64,000 nt of DNA from Cryptomeria japonica (GCF_030272615.1 NC_081406.1:259647386-259711385), one strand, 5' to 3'; shown: positions 22,056 through 34,220, counted from the stretch's first letter. Numbers and translations are program-made. The notes: generated by a model from the letters alone, not told the origin.

Positions 22056-23426
22056 ATGTTTTACCTTTTCTCCCTCATCGCGGTGGTTAATAAAGATTGT
22101 TCATTGTTTAATAACAATAGGTGATTAAATTATGTTTTTCCTTTTTCAATATTACTTATTTTATTAATGTTTATATATATTTATATTTATATTTATTTCT
22201 TTTAATCAAGGCATTATTTTATATGGTTAATTTAGTAAATTAGATTTATTCTGAAAATATATTAAATATTTTAATATAATTCATATGTTATATCTTTGAT
22301 ATGGATTTTTTATTATTTGGATTCGTGTATTGGAAATAAAATTGAATGACATCTTATGATGATGTATTAAATGTGGGGTGTTTTATTAAATTTCAATTGA
22401 TGAATTTGCAAGTGTTTATGATGTTAGTGTTCTCAAAGATTGTTTGAGTTCAGACTTAGTGAATTTAGCATTTCTAGCAAGGGATTTATTTTGTTGCAAT
22501 TTCTTTTCTATGTTTAGTCGTCCTGTTGTGGCGTATTATTGTACTTCTTGATCAGGTGATGTATTATGACCTCGTTGTCTTAACCATTTTGTGCTTATTC
22601 CTTATGGTTAACCAAGTGTTAGTAAGTCTTTGTTTTGGTCACCTATATTTCCATAGTGGTCTTATGGCTGTATGTTTCGCCATAGGGTCCTCGTAGAGTG
22701 ACCAAGTTTGTGTAGTGTCCTATGAGAGAGTGGCTTTCGAGTGGGGGTCACGCCCGAAGTGGTTGGCAGGATAAAACCTCGAAAGTTAGATAATAAGTGA
22801 TAACCTAATAATTGATTAGGGGGTGGGTAGTTTATAACATTAATTAAGATATTGCACCCCATGCATGGTTGAGTGCTCATATAGACTCAAGATGTAGTGG
22901 TAAGGCCTGGAATGGCAAACCGACCACCTTGTCTTCACGAAGGGTTGGTAGGGTCCGCATGAGACTTAGATGGAACTGAGGGTGAGGGAAAGGTTACCAG
23001 GATAACCCAGGATTGGGGTCGGTACCTATGGAAGCCTACCTAGGGTAACCATCATAAGCTATGTGATGGCACTCTCTCTTTAGGGTCACTAGTGTATTGT
23101 GATGTTGAGTTCACCTGGAGTATCATGGAGTCATATTGTACTGTCATCCATGTCTTGCTTATGCTTGCTTGAGGCCCTTCTGCTATCTCCTAGAAGGGTG
23201 GGGTGATTTCGTTTAGGATCACATGGTCAGGTGGTAGTGCCACTTCTCATCAGATGTTCTTGTTTGTGCCTTCATGCAAGGATTGGCTTTGCAGGTATTC
23301 TTGTGGCTCGTGATTTGTGTATCATCTCATGTTGGAGATTATTTCCCTTTTGAGACCTATGTGGTCATTTGTATCTATGGATTTATGTAACCATGTAATT
23401 GGTAAGATGTAAACTTTATATGTATT

Positions 23427-24937
23427 TGATAGTTCTGATACTTAATATAAGTATAGATCCAATAGCCAACAAGATGAGAGGGGGGGGGGGTGAATCATAC
23501 AAACTTAACCATCCATAAAAACATCAGATTCAACCTCGGTAACATTTATATTAGTCATATAACCAAAAACTGTCAAACATGCAAACTCAAAAGCATATGA
23601 ACAATATAAACCTCATAACACCAGATTTAACGTGGAAACCCAAATAGGGAAAAACCACTGTGGGATTTCTGACCCACTAAGAAATATACTCTTCTGGAGT
23701 ATGCTCGGTTAAAAGCAAATCCTGTTAAATATTACAAACACATTGCTAGATGTGACCTGGTTAAGGGATTTCCCTCAGATCTATTAGGATCTTCACTTTG
23801 TTAGAAGTGACCTTGTCAAAGGATTTCAAAACACTCAATCAAAATGTCACCTTGTTAGAGGATTTACATATAAGACTGTTAAGTCCACTCGGTTAAGAGA
23901 TTTCTTGTCACTTTCACAAAATAACAGTAATAAAATCTGTCTGCAACTTCACATCTAAAATGCTAAAGCAAATTCCTAGTTGTTCAATACAATCTAGACA
24001 TAGAACTAATCTTGTCTATCTGTTGGGCATCAATACTCTATTATACTAATAGGTCTTCAAGCTTCTGTGCTCAGTAATCACTATGTAGCATCCTTGTGCA
24101 TACACTTGCCCGCATACATTGTTTATCAACAGTTTCCTACTTATAAACAATTAGGTAACCACTTAATCTCATTGATCACATTTCCCATGATCAATCATAG
24201 CCATCAGATCTTCAATCTTGTCCAGGTTCATTGTATCTTTTGATCTGAAAATTTTTTACCCTACCTTGGAACTTGCACATTCACCTTGGAACTTGTGTTA
24301 GGGTAATGCGGTTCAATATGAGCTGTAGATCTTCCTGCCGACTTTCCATTGCCTTAGATTCATTAACAAACTTCTTCCACGGCTTACCAATCATTGATCC
24401 GCTCCAGCTCATTAGCTTCTTTCATTAAATATCACATGTAAACATTTAATGCATTCTATTATAGCTTGGTTACAACTCGATGAATACTAAACTTCACTCA
24501 TTAGACATTCTGCCTTCATTAACCGATAGCGATAACCTTAGGGTTTACCGACTAGGTTCTTTGCCTGATATCATAGTGTAGTATTAACCTTTACATTTTA
24601 CAACATATGTATGATGTTAAAACAATCTAGAACATCAAGATCTCATCATTGTCTGACTCGATAGAGTTGCCCATTGAATAACTTATCCCCTTATTCATCA
24701 TATTCTTTCCTGTGTCTTTACCGACTCTTTTATAATCTTCATATCATACTTCTCAAGATATGGCAACATGATACTGAATTAGAAAATCAATTTCTTGACA
24801 TCAATGACAAAATAATAATATCAAGATAGTAAAACATCTTTAATCAGTTATGTCCATAATCATCAACAACCTTCTCAATATCCTTATTGAAATGTCAACA
24901 ATCTTTCATTGTCTGTAATAATGTAATATTGCCAACA
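23427..24937 (-). mobile_element. Solo Ty1/copia LTR with perfect GTATT target duplication
   Basis: On the minus strand it starts TGTTGGCAATATTACATTAT and ends AACTATCA. It is 1511 bp and the same family as the LTRs of the copia element at 56686-63592. GTATT flanks it at 23422-23426 and 24938-24942. No internal sequence lies beside it, so it is a solo LTR left by recombination between two LTRs. It contains a G-run of about ten bases near 23480 (the C-run of the sense strand), which is longer than in the copy near 57870. Confidence 0.93.
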
Positions 24938-24942
24938 GTATT

Positions 24943-25343
24943 ATCAGAAGCCATGTATTTAATGAACAATGTAATATTAAGTTTTGGATGTTAATTTATT
25001 AGTTATCCTTATGCTTTGTGCAAGTGCTTTATTGAAGAGAAAATCATATTGTAATACTTTCAATCTTTAAATGGTGTAATTTGTTATATGTATATGGTTT
25101 ATTATGTTCAATGAGTAATTGATGGATAATTGGATTGATCTTATTTATGGAGTTTAACCTGTTGTTTTCTTCTTCGTTGGTAACCCTTTAGGAATTCTGG
25201 TGTTAGTCTTCCACTTGTGTTATTATTGTGCAAAGTAGTAATTAGAGCACTTAATGTGATTTATACTTAAAATATATATATATATTTCTCCCTTGTTGCT
25301 TAGTTGTATGGTTTTCCTTTGGGGTTCCTGGTGGGGCATTACA
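24943..25343. other. Right part of the interrupted LTR-like region
   Basis: AT-rich and noncoding, with a (TA)n run near 25273. It ends GGGGTTCCTGGTGGGGCATTACA at 25321-25343, typical of a plant gypsy LTR 3' end. See 20001-23421. Confidence 0.3.
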
Positions 25344-25555
25344 CAGATAATTAACAAAAGATATTTTGAAACCAATGTATTATTATATTTTTAACAAATT
25401 TACAAATCTTTACCTCTAGTGGCGAAACCACTCGTGATCATGGAGTCGATTGAAAAGTATGTGGTGTAATCCCACCACCCATTGCACCCTGCAATGCATT
25501 TTATTTATATGTCACTTTAAAGTGATGTAAAAATAAAAATTCATTCCTTTTTATA

Positions 25556-26815
25556 AGGTTTAGTCACTTAATTGATAACATGTCATAAACAAAATTAAAT
25601 GCACTCGTGTCTGATAGAGAGGGCACAACATATTGATTAGTTCATCGGTGAGGGCCACATCCTCTGTAGTGGAAGCATGGAATCTACTCCCACAACATGT
25701 ACATGAATGAGATGTTGAACCATCCTCATTAGCGTCAATGTCTACACCAGAACATACACCCTGGTAGGTGGGGCACATATGCTGAATGGGCTAGCTCGTG
25801 CCAAATGATGCATGAGGTGACACTGATGAAGGAGGTGCCATTGATGAAGGAGGTGCTTCTGATGAAGGAGGTGTTGTTAATGAAGGAGGTGATGTAGGTG
25901 TTGGTACATCCTCTTCTCCGACCAATTGTGTGCCATGTTGAATAATAACAACAATCAATAATGCGACTGCTTGCAGAGTCTGTAATTCCATAGACTCCTT
26001 CAAGGATATAAGGACAGTGACATGAACCATGGGTTTAGGAGCTGTACACCTCCTATGTTGTGGCTCTACCACCCTATGGGCCCCAGGTCTATCCTACGTA
26101 GAGCCTCTCCCTCTACCCTGAAATTGTAGGATGTCAAAGTAATTCGGCTTCTCACCGAGGATAAACTCACAATACAACTTTCTCAAAAAATATAGAGGCA
26201 CCTCCCAATTATTACAAGGTGGTTGGTCAAAGACCATATACCACCTATCCCAAAAAGCTTCTTTTAGCCTAGCATGAACACACCAAATGTATAGGAAACC
26301 GAGTCGTATTTAGTTATAGGTTGTTACTGGTAACAAGATCGGTGAAAAGAGCACATATGTTAGCTTGACCTATGGCCTTTTTTTTCACTTGATCATATGA
26401 CAACCCATCTGCATAAAATGTTTGACATCTATCCCTCCATAAACCTCATTTTGTAACCTCCCTAGATACCTCATTTGCACTATTAGCCATTGTTTCTAGT
26501 GTTCTGGTGAGGGTCGAGTGGTGCTCAAGCCTAGAGGACCTCAACCTATTCACCAATATAGAAATTTGGGCACTATTTTGTGTAAAGCGATTGATGAGAT
26601 CCTCTTGTGTGGCATCTACATGATCTAATGGAGGATGTGGAGGGTTTTGAGGTGGTGGTGGTTGTTGGGGAGCAACATTTTGAGGATTTTGAGGGTTTTC
26701 TTGTTGCTCATGTACAATGTTTACAAGGTTTGCTTGTGTTGCTTGTGCAGGAGGAGGTCTTTGTTGTCTATTTCATTTTTGGGGATTGCTTGAAGAATCT
26801 GACATCAAATTAATA
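25556..26815 (-). pseudogene. Unrecognised minus-strand coding relic, Pro/Gln-rich N-terminus and Ser/Pro-rich C-terminus
   Basis: Reading leftward from a start at about 26805, the protein begins MSDSSSNPQK, followed by a Gln/Pro-rich region (QNPPHPPLDHVDATQEDLIN), a helical region with NSANEVSREVTK, then a conserved-looking stretch with KEAFWDRWYMVF and NWEVPLYFLRKLYCEF (about 26180-26260). It continues through 26072-25791 with ISLKESMELQTLQAVALL and a PPSSEAPPSSMAPPSSV repeat, and ends near 25560 with a cysteine cluster (SHSCTCCGSRFH) and LTDELINMLCPLYQ. Several stops and at least one frameshift break it. I know no named family to match; a transposon-encoded protein is likely given the context, but its role is unknown. 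Confidence 0.5.
25819..25892. repeat. 18-bp tandem repeat within the relic, about 4 copies
   Basis: Units of the form GATGAAGGAGGTGCCATT with variants. On the minus strand they encode the PPSSxAPPSSxA repeat, so the length keeps the frame. Confidence 0.75.
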
Positions 26816-26959
26816 AAAAACAAAACTTAAATCAATTAAAAAACCCTACTTCAATTAAAATGCAAACAAAAATAATCAAACCAATCAAATCTTACCTATT
26901 CGACAAGGTGCCATTGTTGAAAATTGCTCTCAATGTTGAGAAAATCCAAAACAATTGCA

Positions 26960-27236
26960 AACCCATGCGGGTTCTATGGTTTTTTTGCTTTCCCTTGCTG
27001 CTGTTCCATGGGTTTTGGCATTGAAAATGGCCAAAACCCATGGCCTACACAAAAAAATAATGTATCTCAAAATCTATACGGGTTTTGAGAAACTTTTAAT
27101 TTTTTATTAAAAAATAAAATGTTCCTCAAAACCCGTACGAGTTTTGAGGAACTTTTTGTTTTCTAAATTGTTTTTGGCTAGGATTCGTTGTTACCAAGCC
27201 TAACGCATTTTTGAATTTTTAGAACCCGGACGGGTT
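26960..27236. repeat. Cluster of AACCC...GGGTT palindromes
   Basis: Five dyads within 280 bp, just upstream of the minus-strand relic. AACCCATGCGGGTT lies at 26960-26973. A perfect 14-bp stem (CCATGGGTTTTGGC, 27006-27019, with 27030-27043) has a 10-base loop. An imperfect 26-bp palindrome lies at 27065-27090 and a 32-bp palindrome with one mismatched pair at 27121-27152. AACCCGGACGGGTT lies at 27223-27236. They could be subterminal repeats of a DNA transposon or stem-loops of a promoter region (inference). Confidence 0.8.
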
Positions 27237-28442
27237 ATGAAAAATTTGGTGTTTTTTTGGCATGTGGCCACTTTTTTGTTCACCATCTTGGTGCACTTAC
27301 CCTTACACTTGATGTTATTGACTTTTCAATTGTATGTATGTAGACTTGGATGTTCTTCATGTAGGAGATGATTATCACGATGCTATGTGTAACTCGGTAT
27401 CACAGTTCAATGGGAGTTGTTGGCAGTGATGTGTATTCACCATTGGATGGTGGATGATCTTTTTAGTGTGCAAATGTTTGAAGGATGCCTTTGATATTGT
27501 TGTTGCAGAAGGGTGTTTCACATTTGCAGGTGCACTAGTAGGAGATGGTGATCTTCATGATATTTGAGGATGTGGACATATTGGAGGACTCATGGAGTCC
27601 TTGGTTGAGATGTGATTTTATGCTTTCATGTGACCTGTTATCCTTGCTTCATAGGATGGTTGATATTATGTCATGATACACTCTTGTTTCTAGATTAGAG
27701 GTTTGGTATGATATGGTTATTTGATATGTTCATATGGAGCATTTAATATCCTTGGAGGGGATGGTTAGATCATGTTTTCATGCTTATGTTCTTGATTCAC
27801 AATTGGAGTTTTGACATTGATCTTGGTTGGTTATCTTTGTACTGAGCGTATGATCATTTGCTTGATACTTCATGGTAGTGCTATGTTGCATTTGGAGTTT
27901 GGCATGGTCTGATTAGTTACAAGTGCTCATGGATACATGGAGATGTTGGTGATACTAGTATTCACTTGTGATTAGAGATATGTGTCGGGACAATTGGTTG
28001 TTTCAGTAGAAAGTCCAAGGATAATTCACTTGGTATAGACTTGAGAGGAGATTGTTCTTAGTTTGAGTCATGATGACTTGGATAGCTTGATGAGCATTCT
28101 CATTCCCCACTCTTGGTCTACTAGGTAGTTTACTACTTGAGAGGTATTGCCCATTGTTCCTTTCAGGTGCATTTTATTTATGCTTCCCATAGCCAAGTAC
28201 GCTTCTCTCCATCCTCCACTTGTTGGCCTAAGAATCAAAACTACAAATAAAGCTAAATTGATTAATTCAAATATGATGAAGCTTCCTCCCATTTGTCCTA
28301 GAGATACTTCCAAGCCTTTGTGAGCTTCTTTTGATCCAAAAGCCTTTTTTTAATTCCATTAGTCAAATTGAGCATGATACTAGGAAGTTCAATTGATTAA
28401 AGCATGAAATCCTAGATCTTATTGATTCTAATACTATAGTAT
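27237..28442. other. No recognisable gene; old coding-like scrap at the right end
   Basis: 27240-28060 shows no gene. From about 28080 to 28442 the plus strand has a weak coding-like reading (AKYASLHPPLVGLRIKTTN) that continues past the solo LTR at 28443-29658 into the protease relic at 29664. It may be the Gag end of the oldest gypsy element. Confidence 0.3.
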
Positions 28443-29658
28443 TGTTAGATAGTTCAAATAACTAGAAGACAACTAAGAGGGGGGGAGGTGAATCAATTAT
28501 CTTAGATTACCAGAACAATTACCAATTTAAACTGTAATACCAGAACCCAAAACATTAATACTAGAATAGCAGATAAACCAATTAAGCATAAACAATCATC
28601 ACAAAATAAATACCATCCACATAACACCAAGAGTTATACGTGATAAACCCGGTAAAGGGAAAAACCACGGTGGAAAGCCTACCCATAGTTAGATAATACT
28701 GCTGCAGTAAGTATGTGAATTACAATTGAGGGGCCCACACTTGCAGGAAGGCCAACAACCAAGAGCATGCTGCTCATCACAAAAGGAGCCTCATTGACTA
28801 CATAGAAATCTAGACTAGAATCCGAAGAAGTGTTGAACTATAAAAGATAGCATCTCCTATGCCTGAGTATAGTTCTGATAAAGCTCAATACTAGAGGACT
28901 AAATCCTCTTACATAAACTCAATTCGATCTTCAATGTTTGACAAACTCCTCTGCTTGAATGATATTACATTATTCTCACATTACATTCCTTGACCATGAC
29001 CTCTAACAATAACCATGATGATCTACAATGAGATCTTACATCTATATATACAATCCCTCAACCATAAACAATCAGGTCGGCTACCAGACAATAAACCAAT
29101 AATTACAAACCATGTCAGCCTTAGGCCAAACAAATAATATCAATACATAAGACATACCGGAAATACATCAATAGGTCCTGTCCACACGTTACATTAATGT
29201 CGGTCCATAATCTAGATCAACCGAGACTCGGTATAGGTCCACACGCTACAACAATGATCTCCATCAGCCAAGTCTTGAACATGATCATCAATAGCATCCT
29301 GAAACTCCACCAGAAGTTGCACCAACACTACTTATGCAATTCATCAAAGATCTCCACCAAAAGCTCTGTTGGTGAAATCCTCACCGGAACCAAAAACCAA
29401 GATTCTAGGCAAGTAGAATAGTATCAGATCACTAGACCAAAACCAACTAACCAAATATGAGCATGAGTATCATGAATAAGCCAATTTTATCACCAAACTA
29501 TACCAGAGCCTACCGGATCATGCTGGATCCAGGTTAACCAAAAACCACTCAACCTACCGGGACTAGAAGGGTGCTGGTAAAGCATTTAGATAGCTAGTGT
29601 TGGCATCAATGACAAAACATCAATGCAATACATAATCAATTCCACCAAATGGCCAACA
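28443..29658 (-). mobile_element. Solo Ty1/copia-type LTR with perfect AGTAT target duplication
   Basis: The minus strand starts TGTTGGCCATTTGGTGG and ends ATCTAACA, 1216 bp. AGTAT flanks it at 28438-28442 and 29659-29663. It contains the GGGAAAAACCAC motif (28659-28670) also found in the other copia-type LTRs, and a TATATATA box at about 29043-29050 on the opposite strand. Removing the LTR and one AGTAT joins two plus-strand readings without a break, which supports the boundaries. Confidence 0.9.
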
Positions 29659-29663
29659 AGTAT

Positions 29664-30186
29664 TGGATGGTGTGGATGATAAAGAAAACAAGTCTATGGC
29701 ACCTCTAATCAAAATTTGAAAATCTTTTCCAATCCTTTGCCTTCTCACTCTACCAATGTTGTTAAACATAATGATAAACTTTATAGTTATTGATGATATA
29801 TGTAGTGAAGCTAAAAATAATGTTGTGAACTTGATTGAGGAAATTAAGCCTAGGTGTGACCCTTGCATCACTTTTCACTCAAGAGATATTGTAAAAGAAC
29901 CTAATGGACCATTATACACTACTACAAAGATTAATTTTTTAATTCTTCACGTGGAGTGCTCATTGATTCAGTATGTATGGAAAATGTTATCAACAAAGAA
30001 CGTATCTATACATAACAATTTCATCAAGATATATATGATAAAAAAAAAATTGTGATTAAGGTGCATAATGGTTTCACTTGTTCCACTTTAGGTTCCATCA
30101 CCCTTCTTGTTGAAGTTGGTAATAAGTTCTTAGATGTTACCTTTGCCATTTTATCCCTATCTCAGACCAATTTCGTGTGAAGTTGG
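29664..30186 (+). pseudogene. Ty3/gypsy protease (retropepsin) relic, left part
   Basis: Plus-strand coding remnant. The order of motifs fits the protease region of plant Tat-like gypsy polyproteins: RDIVKEPNGPLYTTTKIN (29878-29930), an LIDS-type active-site scrap in a shifted frame near 29960, then HNGFTCSTLGSITLLVEVG and FAILSLSDQFRVKL up to 30186. A frameshift occurs at an A-run at 30041-30050. Element 2 interrupts it at 30187, and the remainder resumes at 45945. Family assignment is from my memory of the motif pattern, not a search. Confidence 0.6.
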
Positions 30187-31429
30187 TGTAGATGTCCAAA
30201 ATTAATTAAATTAAATATTTAATTAATTTTATCCTTCCTACGTAATTAATTAATTTAATTATGTTAGCATTATTCCCCTCAAAATTAATTAAATTAAATC
30301 TAATTAATCCTATCACTATAGTCTTTAGAATAATTGATTTATTAAATAAATTGATTATTCCTCATTCTTCTAAAGTTATCAAATTAATCATTTCTTCTAA
30401 ATACTTTCTTAGTTAATTAATGAAAATTAATTAACCAAGTCATGTGATTCCTACAAATCACTCTCCCTAATTCTTCCTTAGCCTAATTAATTCTTCTAGA
30501 AGCCTACTTAACATTATTTCCTAATTTTTTATTCCTCCACTCATTCTCTCTCCTCTTGTCAAATCCTCCTACAAATCTGACTTGTCTTCTAATCTTCTAT
30601 TATCCCACTTAATCACCTCCTTAATCATTTGCTAGTGGCTAATCTTCATGATTAGCCACCAAGTCAACCAATAGCCATAAATGGCTAAGTTCACTTGTCC
30701 CCTCCTCACCTTCCAACCTTAAATGCACCTAATTGGGTCATTTCAAGGGTTTCAAAAACTTTCATTCTCCCATGCACTCTCATCTTCCCAAGGAATTTTA
30801 AAATCCTTTTCTCATTTCCTTTCCCTATGCACTCCATTATTTGACAATTTTTAATTCTCTTGTCCATCCCCCAAGGAAATTTTAATTCCTTCTTGTCTTC
30901 CCAATGTACTTGGGATATCTTTCCCATGTACATTGTGGAGTGTGGAGACAAGAAATGCCTTTATGGAAAATCTCTTGGTCTTCACACCATGTCCTCTCAA
31001 TCCATGTACTTCTTCTCCTTGAATCTCCACCCTTGATCCCCCTTCAATCTTGACCGTCCATTTTTGCCCTTTCCAATCTATAAATTGGGGTCTCCTCCCC
31101 TTCATTTCACATCTTCAACTTGTGCAATTTCATGTTGTCCATTTGAGCTTAGAATTCATCCCTAGAAACCCATTATAGTCTGTTTGCATCCATAGTCACT
31201 TAGAAATCCAATCCACTCATCCACTTTGGCATCCATCAATTCATCTCCCATCCATTGTTGTGCTTCTTGGAGAGAAACCTACAAATCCACTAAGGACCAA
31301 TCCTTCATCAAGGGTCCAATTCGAGGAACATAGCAGAGGTATAAGGTTATTTAGTGTTTTATTTGAATGTTTATGCTTGTTTCAATTTAAACTAACCTTC
31401 TCACCATTGCTTTATTTCCCCTTGGTTCA
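30187..31429 (+). repeat. 5' LTR of element 2
   Basis: Starts TGTAGATGTCC and ends CCTTGGTTCA. It aligns with 44663-45944. The first 300 bp are rich in AATTAATTAAATTAAA. A TATA box lies in the dyad CCAATCTATAAATTGG at 31073-31088. A PBS-like TGGCATGCCAAATGGG starts at 31433, three bases after the LTR. Confidence 0.88.
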
Positions 31430-33384
31430 TTTTGGCATGCCAAATGGGACCCACGTCCCTTTGTTACTAATGACAATTTGAGTTTTTTATGATTTTTAGC
31501 ACATAGGTTGACACTTCAATGTTTTTGTCTACTATTCGATGTTTTTGTCTCGCTATTTCGACATCTTCACTAGGGAATAACAAATGCATTTGAATTTCAA
31601 ATTTTTAACCCGCCAATTTGCAGGTGTAGCCGGATCGATGTATGTACTTGGGGATCAACACATCTGCGGTGTCTATTGACACTTTTTGTTTAGATTTTTA
31701 CTTTTTAGCATTGTGTTCCTATTTTAAAGCAAAAATCAACAAAAAATATTTAAAAAGAATTAAAAACAACAAAAACAACAAATTTAGAATAGTTGTCTTT
31801 CTATTTTTTGGACACTTAGTTAAATTTTTTGGGCTTACAAACAGATCAATGCCTGCACAAACGCATTAATGTCTACACTCTGGTTCGGTGCCTAGCTAGA
31901 CCAGAAAACCTGCCCACCTTTTAATCCAAGTTTCAAATTTTAGTTGTTAGCTAACTCTCTGTCAACATTTAATTTTCGTTCCTTTGATGTTTGTGCATGT
32001 GCATCAACATCTGCATCTTCAATCCATGTCTACGCAATAGGTATAATTTGAATTCAAAATTTCAAAATTTCAAAAAAATTTAGATTTTGTGCTTTCTATT
32101 TGTTAGGCGCGCTATCTCCCTTCAACATCCATGTAGGCATTGTGGCATTTGTGCCTGTGGATCAACACCTGCACTGTATCCTTAGGGATTTTTTAAGTAC
32201 TAATCAGATTTTGAGTTTTACAAGGCTTTCCTTGCCTATCCAAGATTGAAAGCAAACTACTAACAATTTTTGCTGCAACACGTTTGTTGAAGACATTATT
32301 TTTTATACTAATATTGATTGTTTTGTGCCTTTTAGATAGAAATCATATACATGTGGGAATAAAATGAACAAGTGTCTTATGTGTTTGGTGAGATTGCACA
32401 CTTAGTGTAGGGTGGACCCATCGTTGCACTCAAGTATCCTCTCCCCTCGCCTTCATGGACCTTGGGTGTAAGAGAAAGAGTGATCAACATCTTTTATTTT
32501 TTGTAATTGATGGGCATTTATTGATTAAGGATTTCATCACCCCATAAGAGTATCTTGAATTGGGACATGTTGGGGATATCAAATCTCCCAACGCGATCTT
32601 GAGCGGGTTTTTTGAGTTGCTATATAAATAAGATGGTTAGGCGGCTGAAGTGTTGAGTTGATTCGACATATGTGGGGGCCCTCCTTGCACCAATAAGCTC
32701 AGTTAGAGCCTTAAGTGGCTTGCTTTGAGAATCTATTGTTGGATTGGTGATCCCTCAGAAATTATACTAGACACCAGTTTTAGTAACCAAAATCCTACAT
32801 TTGATAGTGCAGGGGATGCAGATTGTACCTTAAAGTTACTCCTCATGTAGCACCACAAGATCAGACATGAATTCCCCATATAATAGATTCTCAGATCTTT
32901 GGGGTAAGGGAATCTGGTATGCTCAAGAAGTGTGTGTTGTGGAGTGGAGCCAGTGCTACTAGAATCCCTATTTGTCCGCTTGTTGGAGGTATTTTATCGA
33001 GGGGCCTATCAAGTGTTTTCCACTTTCCAGCCTTAGTTGTATGTTTGATGCATGCCTTCATTTTGTGCTATACCAGTTAAATCTATTTGGGGTAATCTAG
33101 GCCCCCTATCACCTTTACACTCATTGTTGAGTGTTACACTTGGTCAATGTGTATACTTTGCTTGATGTTTTCTTGCCAAGAGTAGTTGGCAATTACACCC
33201 TTTCCAAACAATTCGCAAACATTTTCCAAATCAATTTTTTGTAAATCAAACCTAAGTCCCACACATTTTTAACCATTTTCCTTCATGCCCACATCAACCC
33301 AACATCCTATAAGATCAATCCATCGCCGAATCAAAAAGAAGAAGCTTAGCTTGAAGAAACTCCTTAAGCACCATAATTTTTTGT
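31430..33384 (+). other. Leader of element 2
   Basis: No coding frame. It includes CGATGTTTTTGTC-type short repeats (31510-31570) and, at 32919-32959, the block ending GGAGCCAGTGCTAC shared with element 1 (2491-2538). Confidence 0.55.
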
Positions 33385-34220
33385 CATAAATCCACCCCGC
33401 TTCCTCCAATGGTCATAAATTCATAATAACCACCACCGATTACTTCACCAAGTGGGTGGAAGCCATACCACTCACCTTCACAACTAGCAAACATATTTCC
33501 AAGTTCATCATGAATTACCTTATCTGTCACTATGGAATTCCCAAAGAAATCATCACAGATAACAACAAACCCTTCAAAAATCAAGATGTTAAAGAACTAT
33601 GCTAGAAATTCTCCATCCAACATCGCCTTTCCACTCCATATTACCCACAAGGTAATGGTCAAGTTGAGGCTTCAAATAAAATCCTCATCAAAATCATAAA
33701 AAAGAGTCAATGAAGTTGGTCGTGGCTGGAACTTGCAACTCCACCCCGCCCTTTGGGCTTACCGCACAAGCATCCACACACCCACAAGTGCCACCCCATA
33801 CTCACTAGTCTTCGGTTCTGAAGTTGTCCTACCCCTTGAGATTAAGATCCCATCACTAAGGGTTTCGCTGTAGAATTCCCTGATGAGGAATATAGAGTCG
33901 CTAGGCTACAAGAGATTGGACTACTAGATGAAAGGTACCTCAAGGCCTTGAATCATCTCCACAATTTTCAAAATAGCTTGTGGTTAAGTTACAACAAGAA
34001 GGTTTGAACTCTGGAGTTTGACATCAGTGATCTCGTACTTATGGAAAATCAAAGGAATCTACATGATCGTGAAAATAAAGGCAAGTTTGAGACTAATTGG
34101 CTTGGACCCTATGTTATCACAACAAAATATGGATTAGGTTCCTATCAATTGGCTACTCCCGAAGGTGAACCCTTGGATGAGCCTATGAACATCATGCACC
34201 TAAAGAGTTTTTATGTCTAG
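33385..34220 (+). pseudogene. Ty3/gypsy integrase relic (catalytic core and GPY/F-like C-terminus)
   Basis: Would insert retroelement cDNA into the genome. From about 33403 it reads SSNGHKFIITTTDYFTKWVE (first acidic residue), ICHYGIPKEIITDNNKPF (second), and RLSTPYYPQGNGQVEASNKI (third, the Glu). The D,D,E triad is thus visible. A stop at 33601 and breaks at about 33710-33870 disrupt it. The C-terminal part resumes with FPDEEYRVARLQEIGLLDER and ends with KGKFETNWLGPYVITTKYG and MNIMHLKSFYV, the GPY/F-like module. No chromodomain follows, consistent with a non-chromovirus (Tat/Athila-type) lineage. Upstream RNase H and RT are absent. Confidence 0.85.

Larger units (their letters stand above)
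20001..23421. other. AT-rich, LTR-like region of unresolved identity
   Basis: No coding frame. It contains LTR-style sequence at 20280-20640 and 22620-23060. Together with 24943-25343 it may be one large LTR or LTR element interrupted by the solo LTR at 23427, because 25333-25343 reads GGGGCATTACA, the usual 3' end of many plant Ty3/gypsy LTRs. I could not find a matching left end or target duplication. Confidence 0.3.

Noticed and set aside
20001-25343. One complete gypsy LTR or element spanning the interval
   Set aside because: A convincing 3' end (GGGGCATTACA, 25333-25343) is present, but no matching start or CAGAT duplication was found on the left.
27293-27312. CACTTACCCTTACACTT as a CACTA-type terminal inverted repeat
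   Set aside because: No inverted partner or 3-bp target duplication found to the left.
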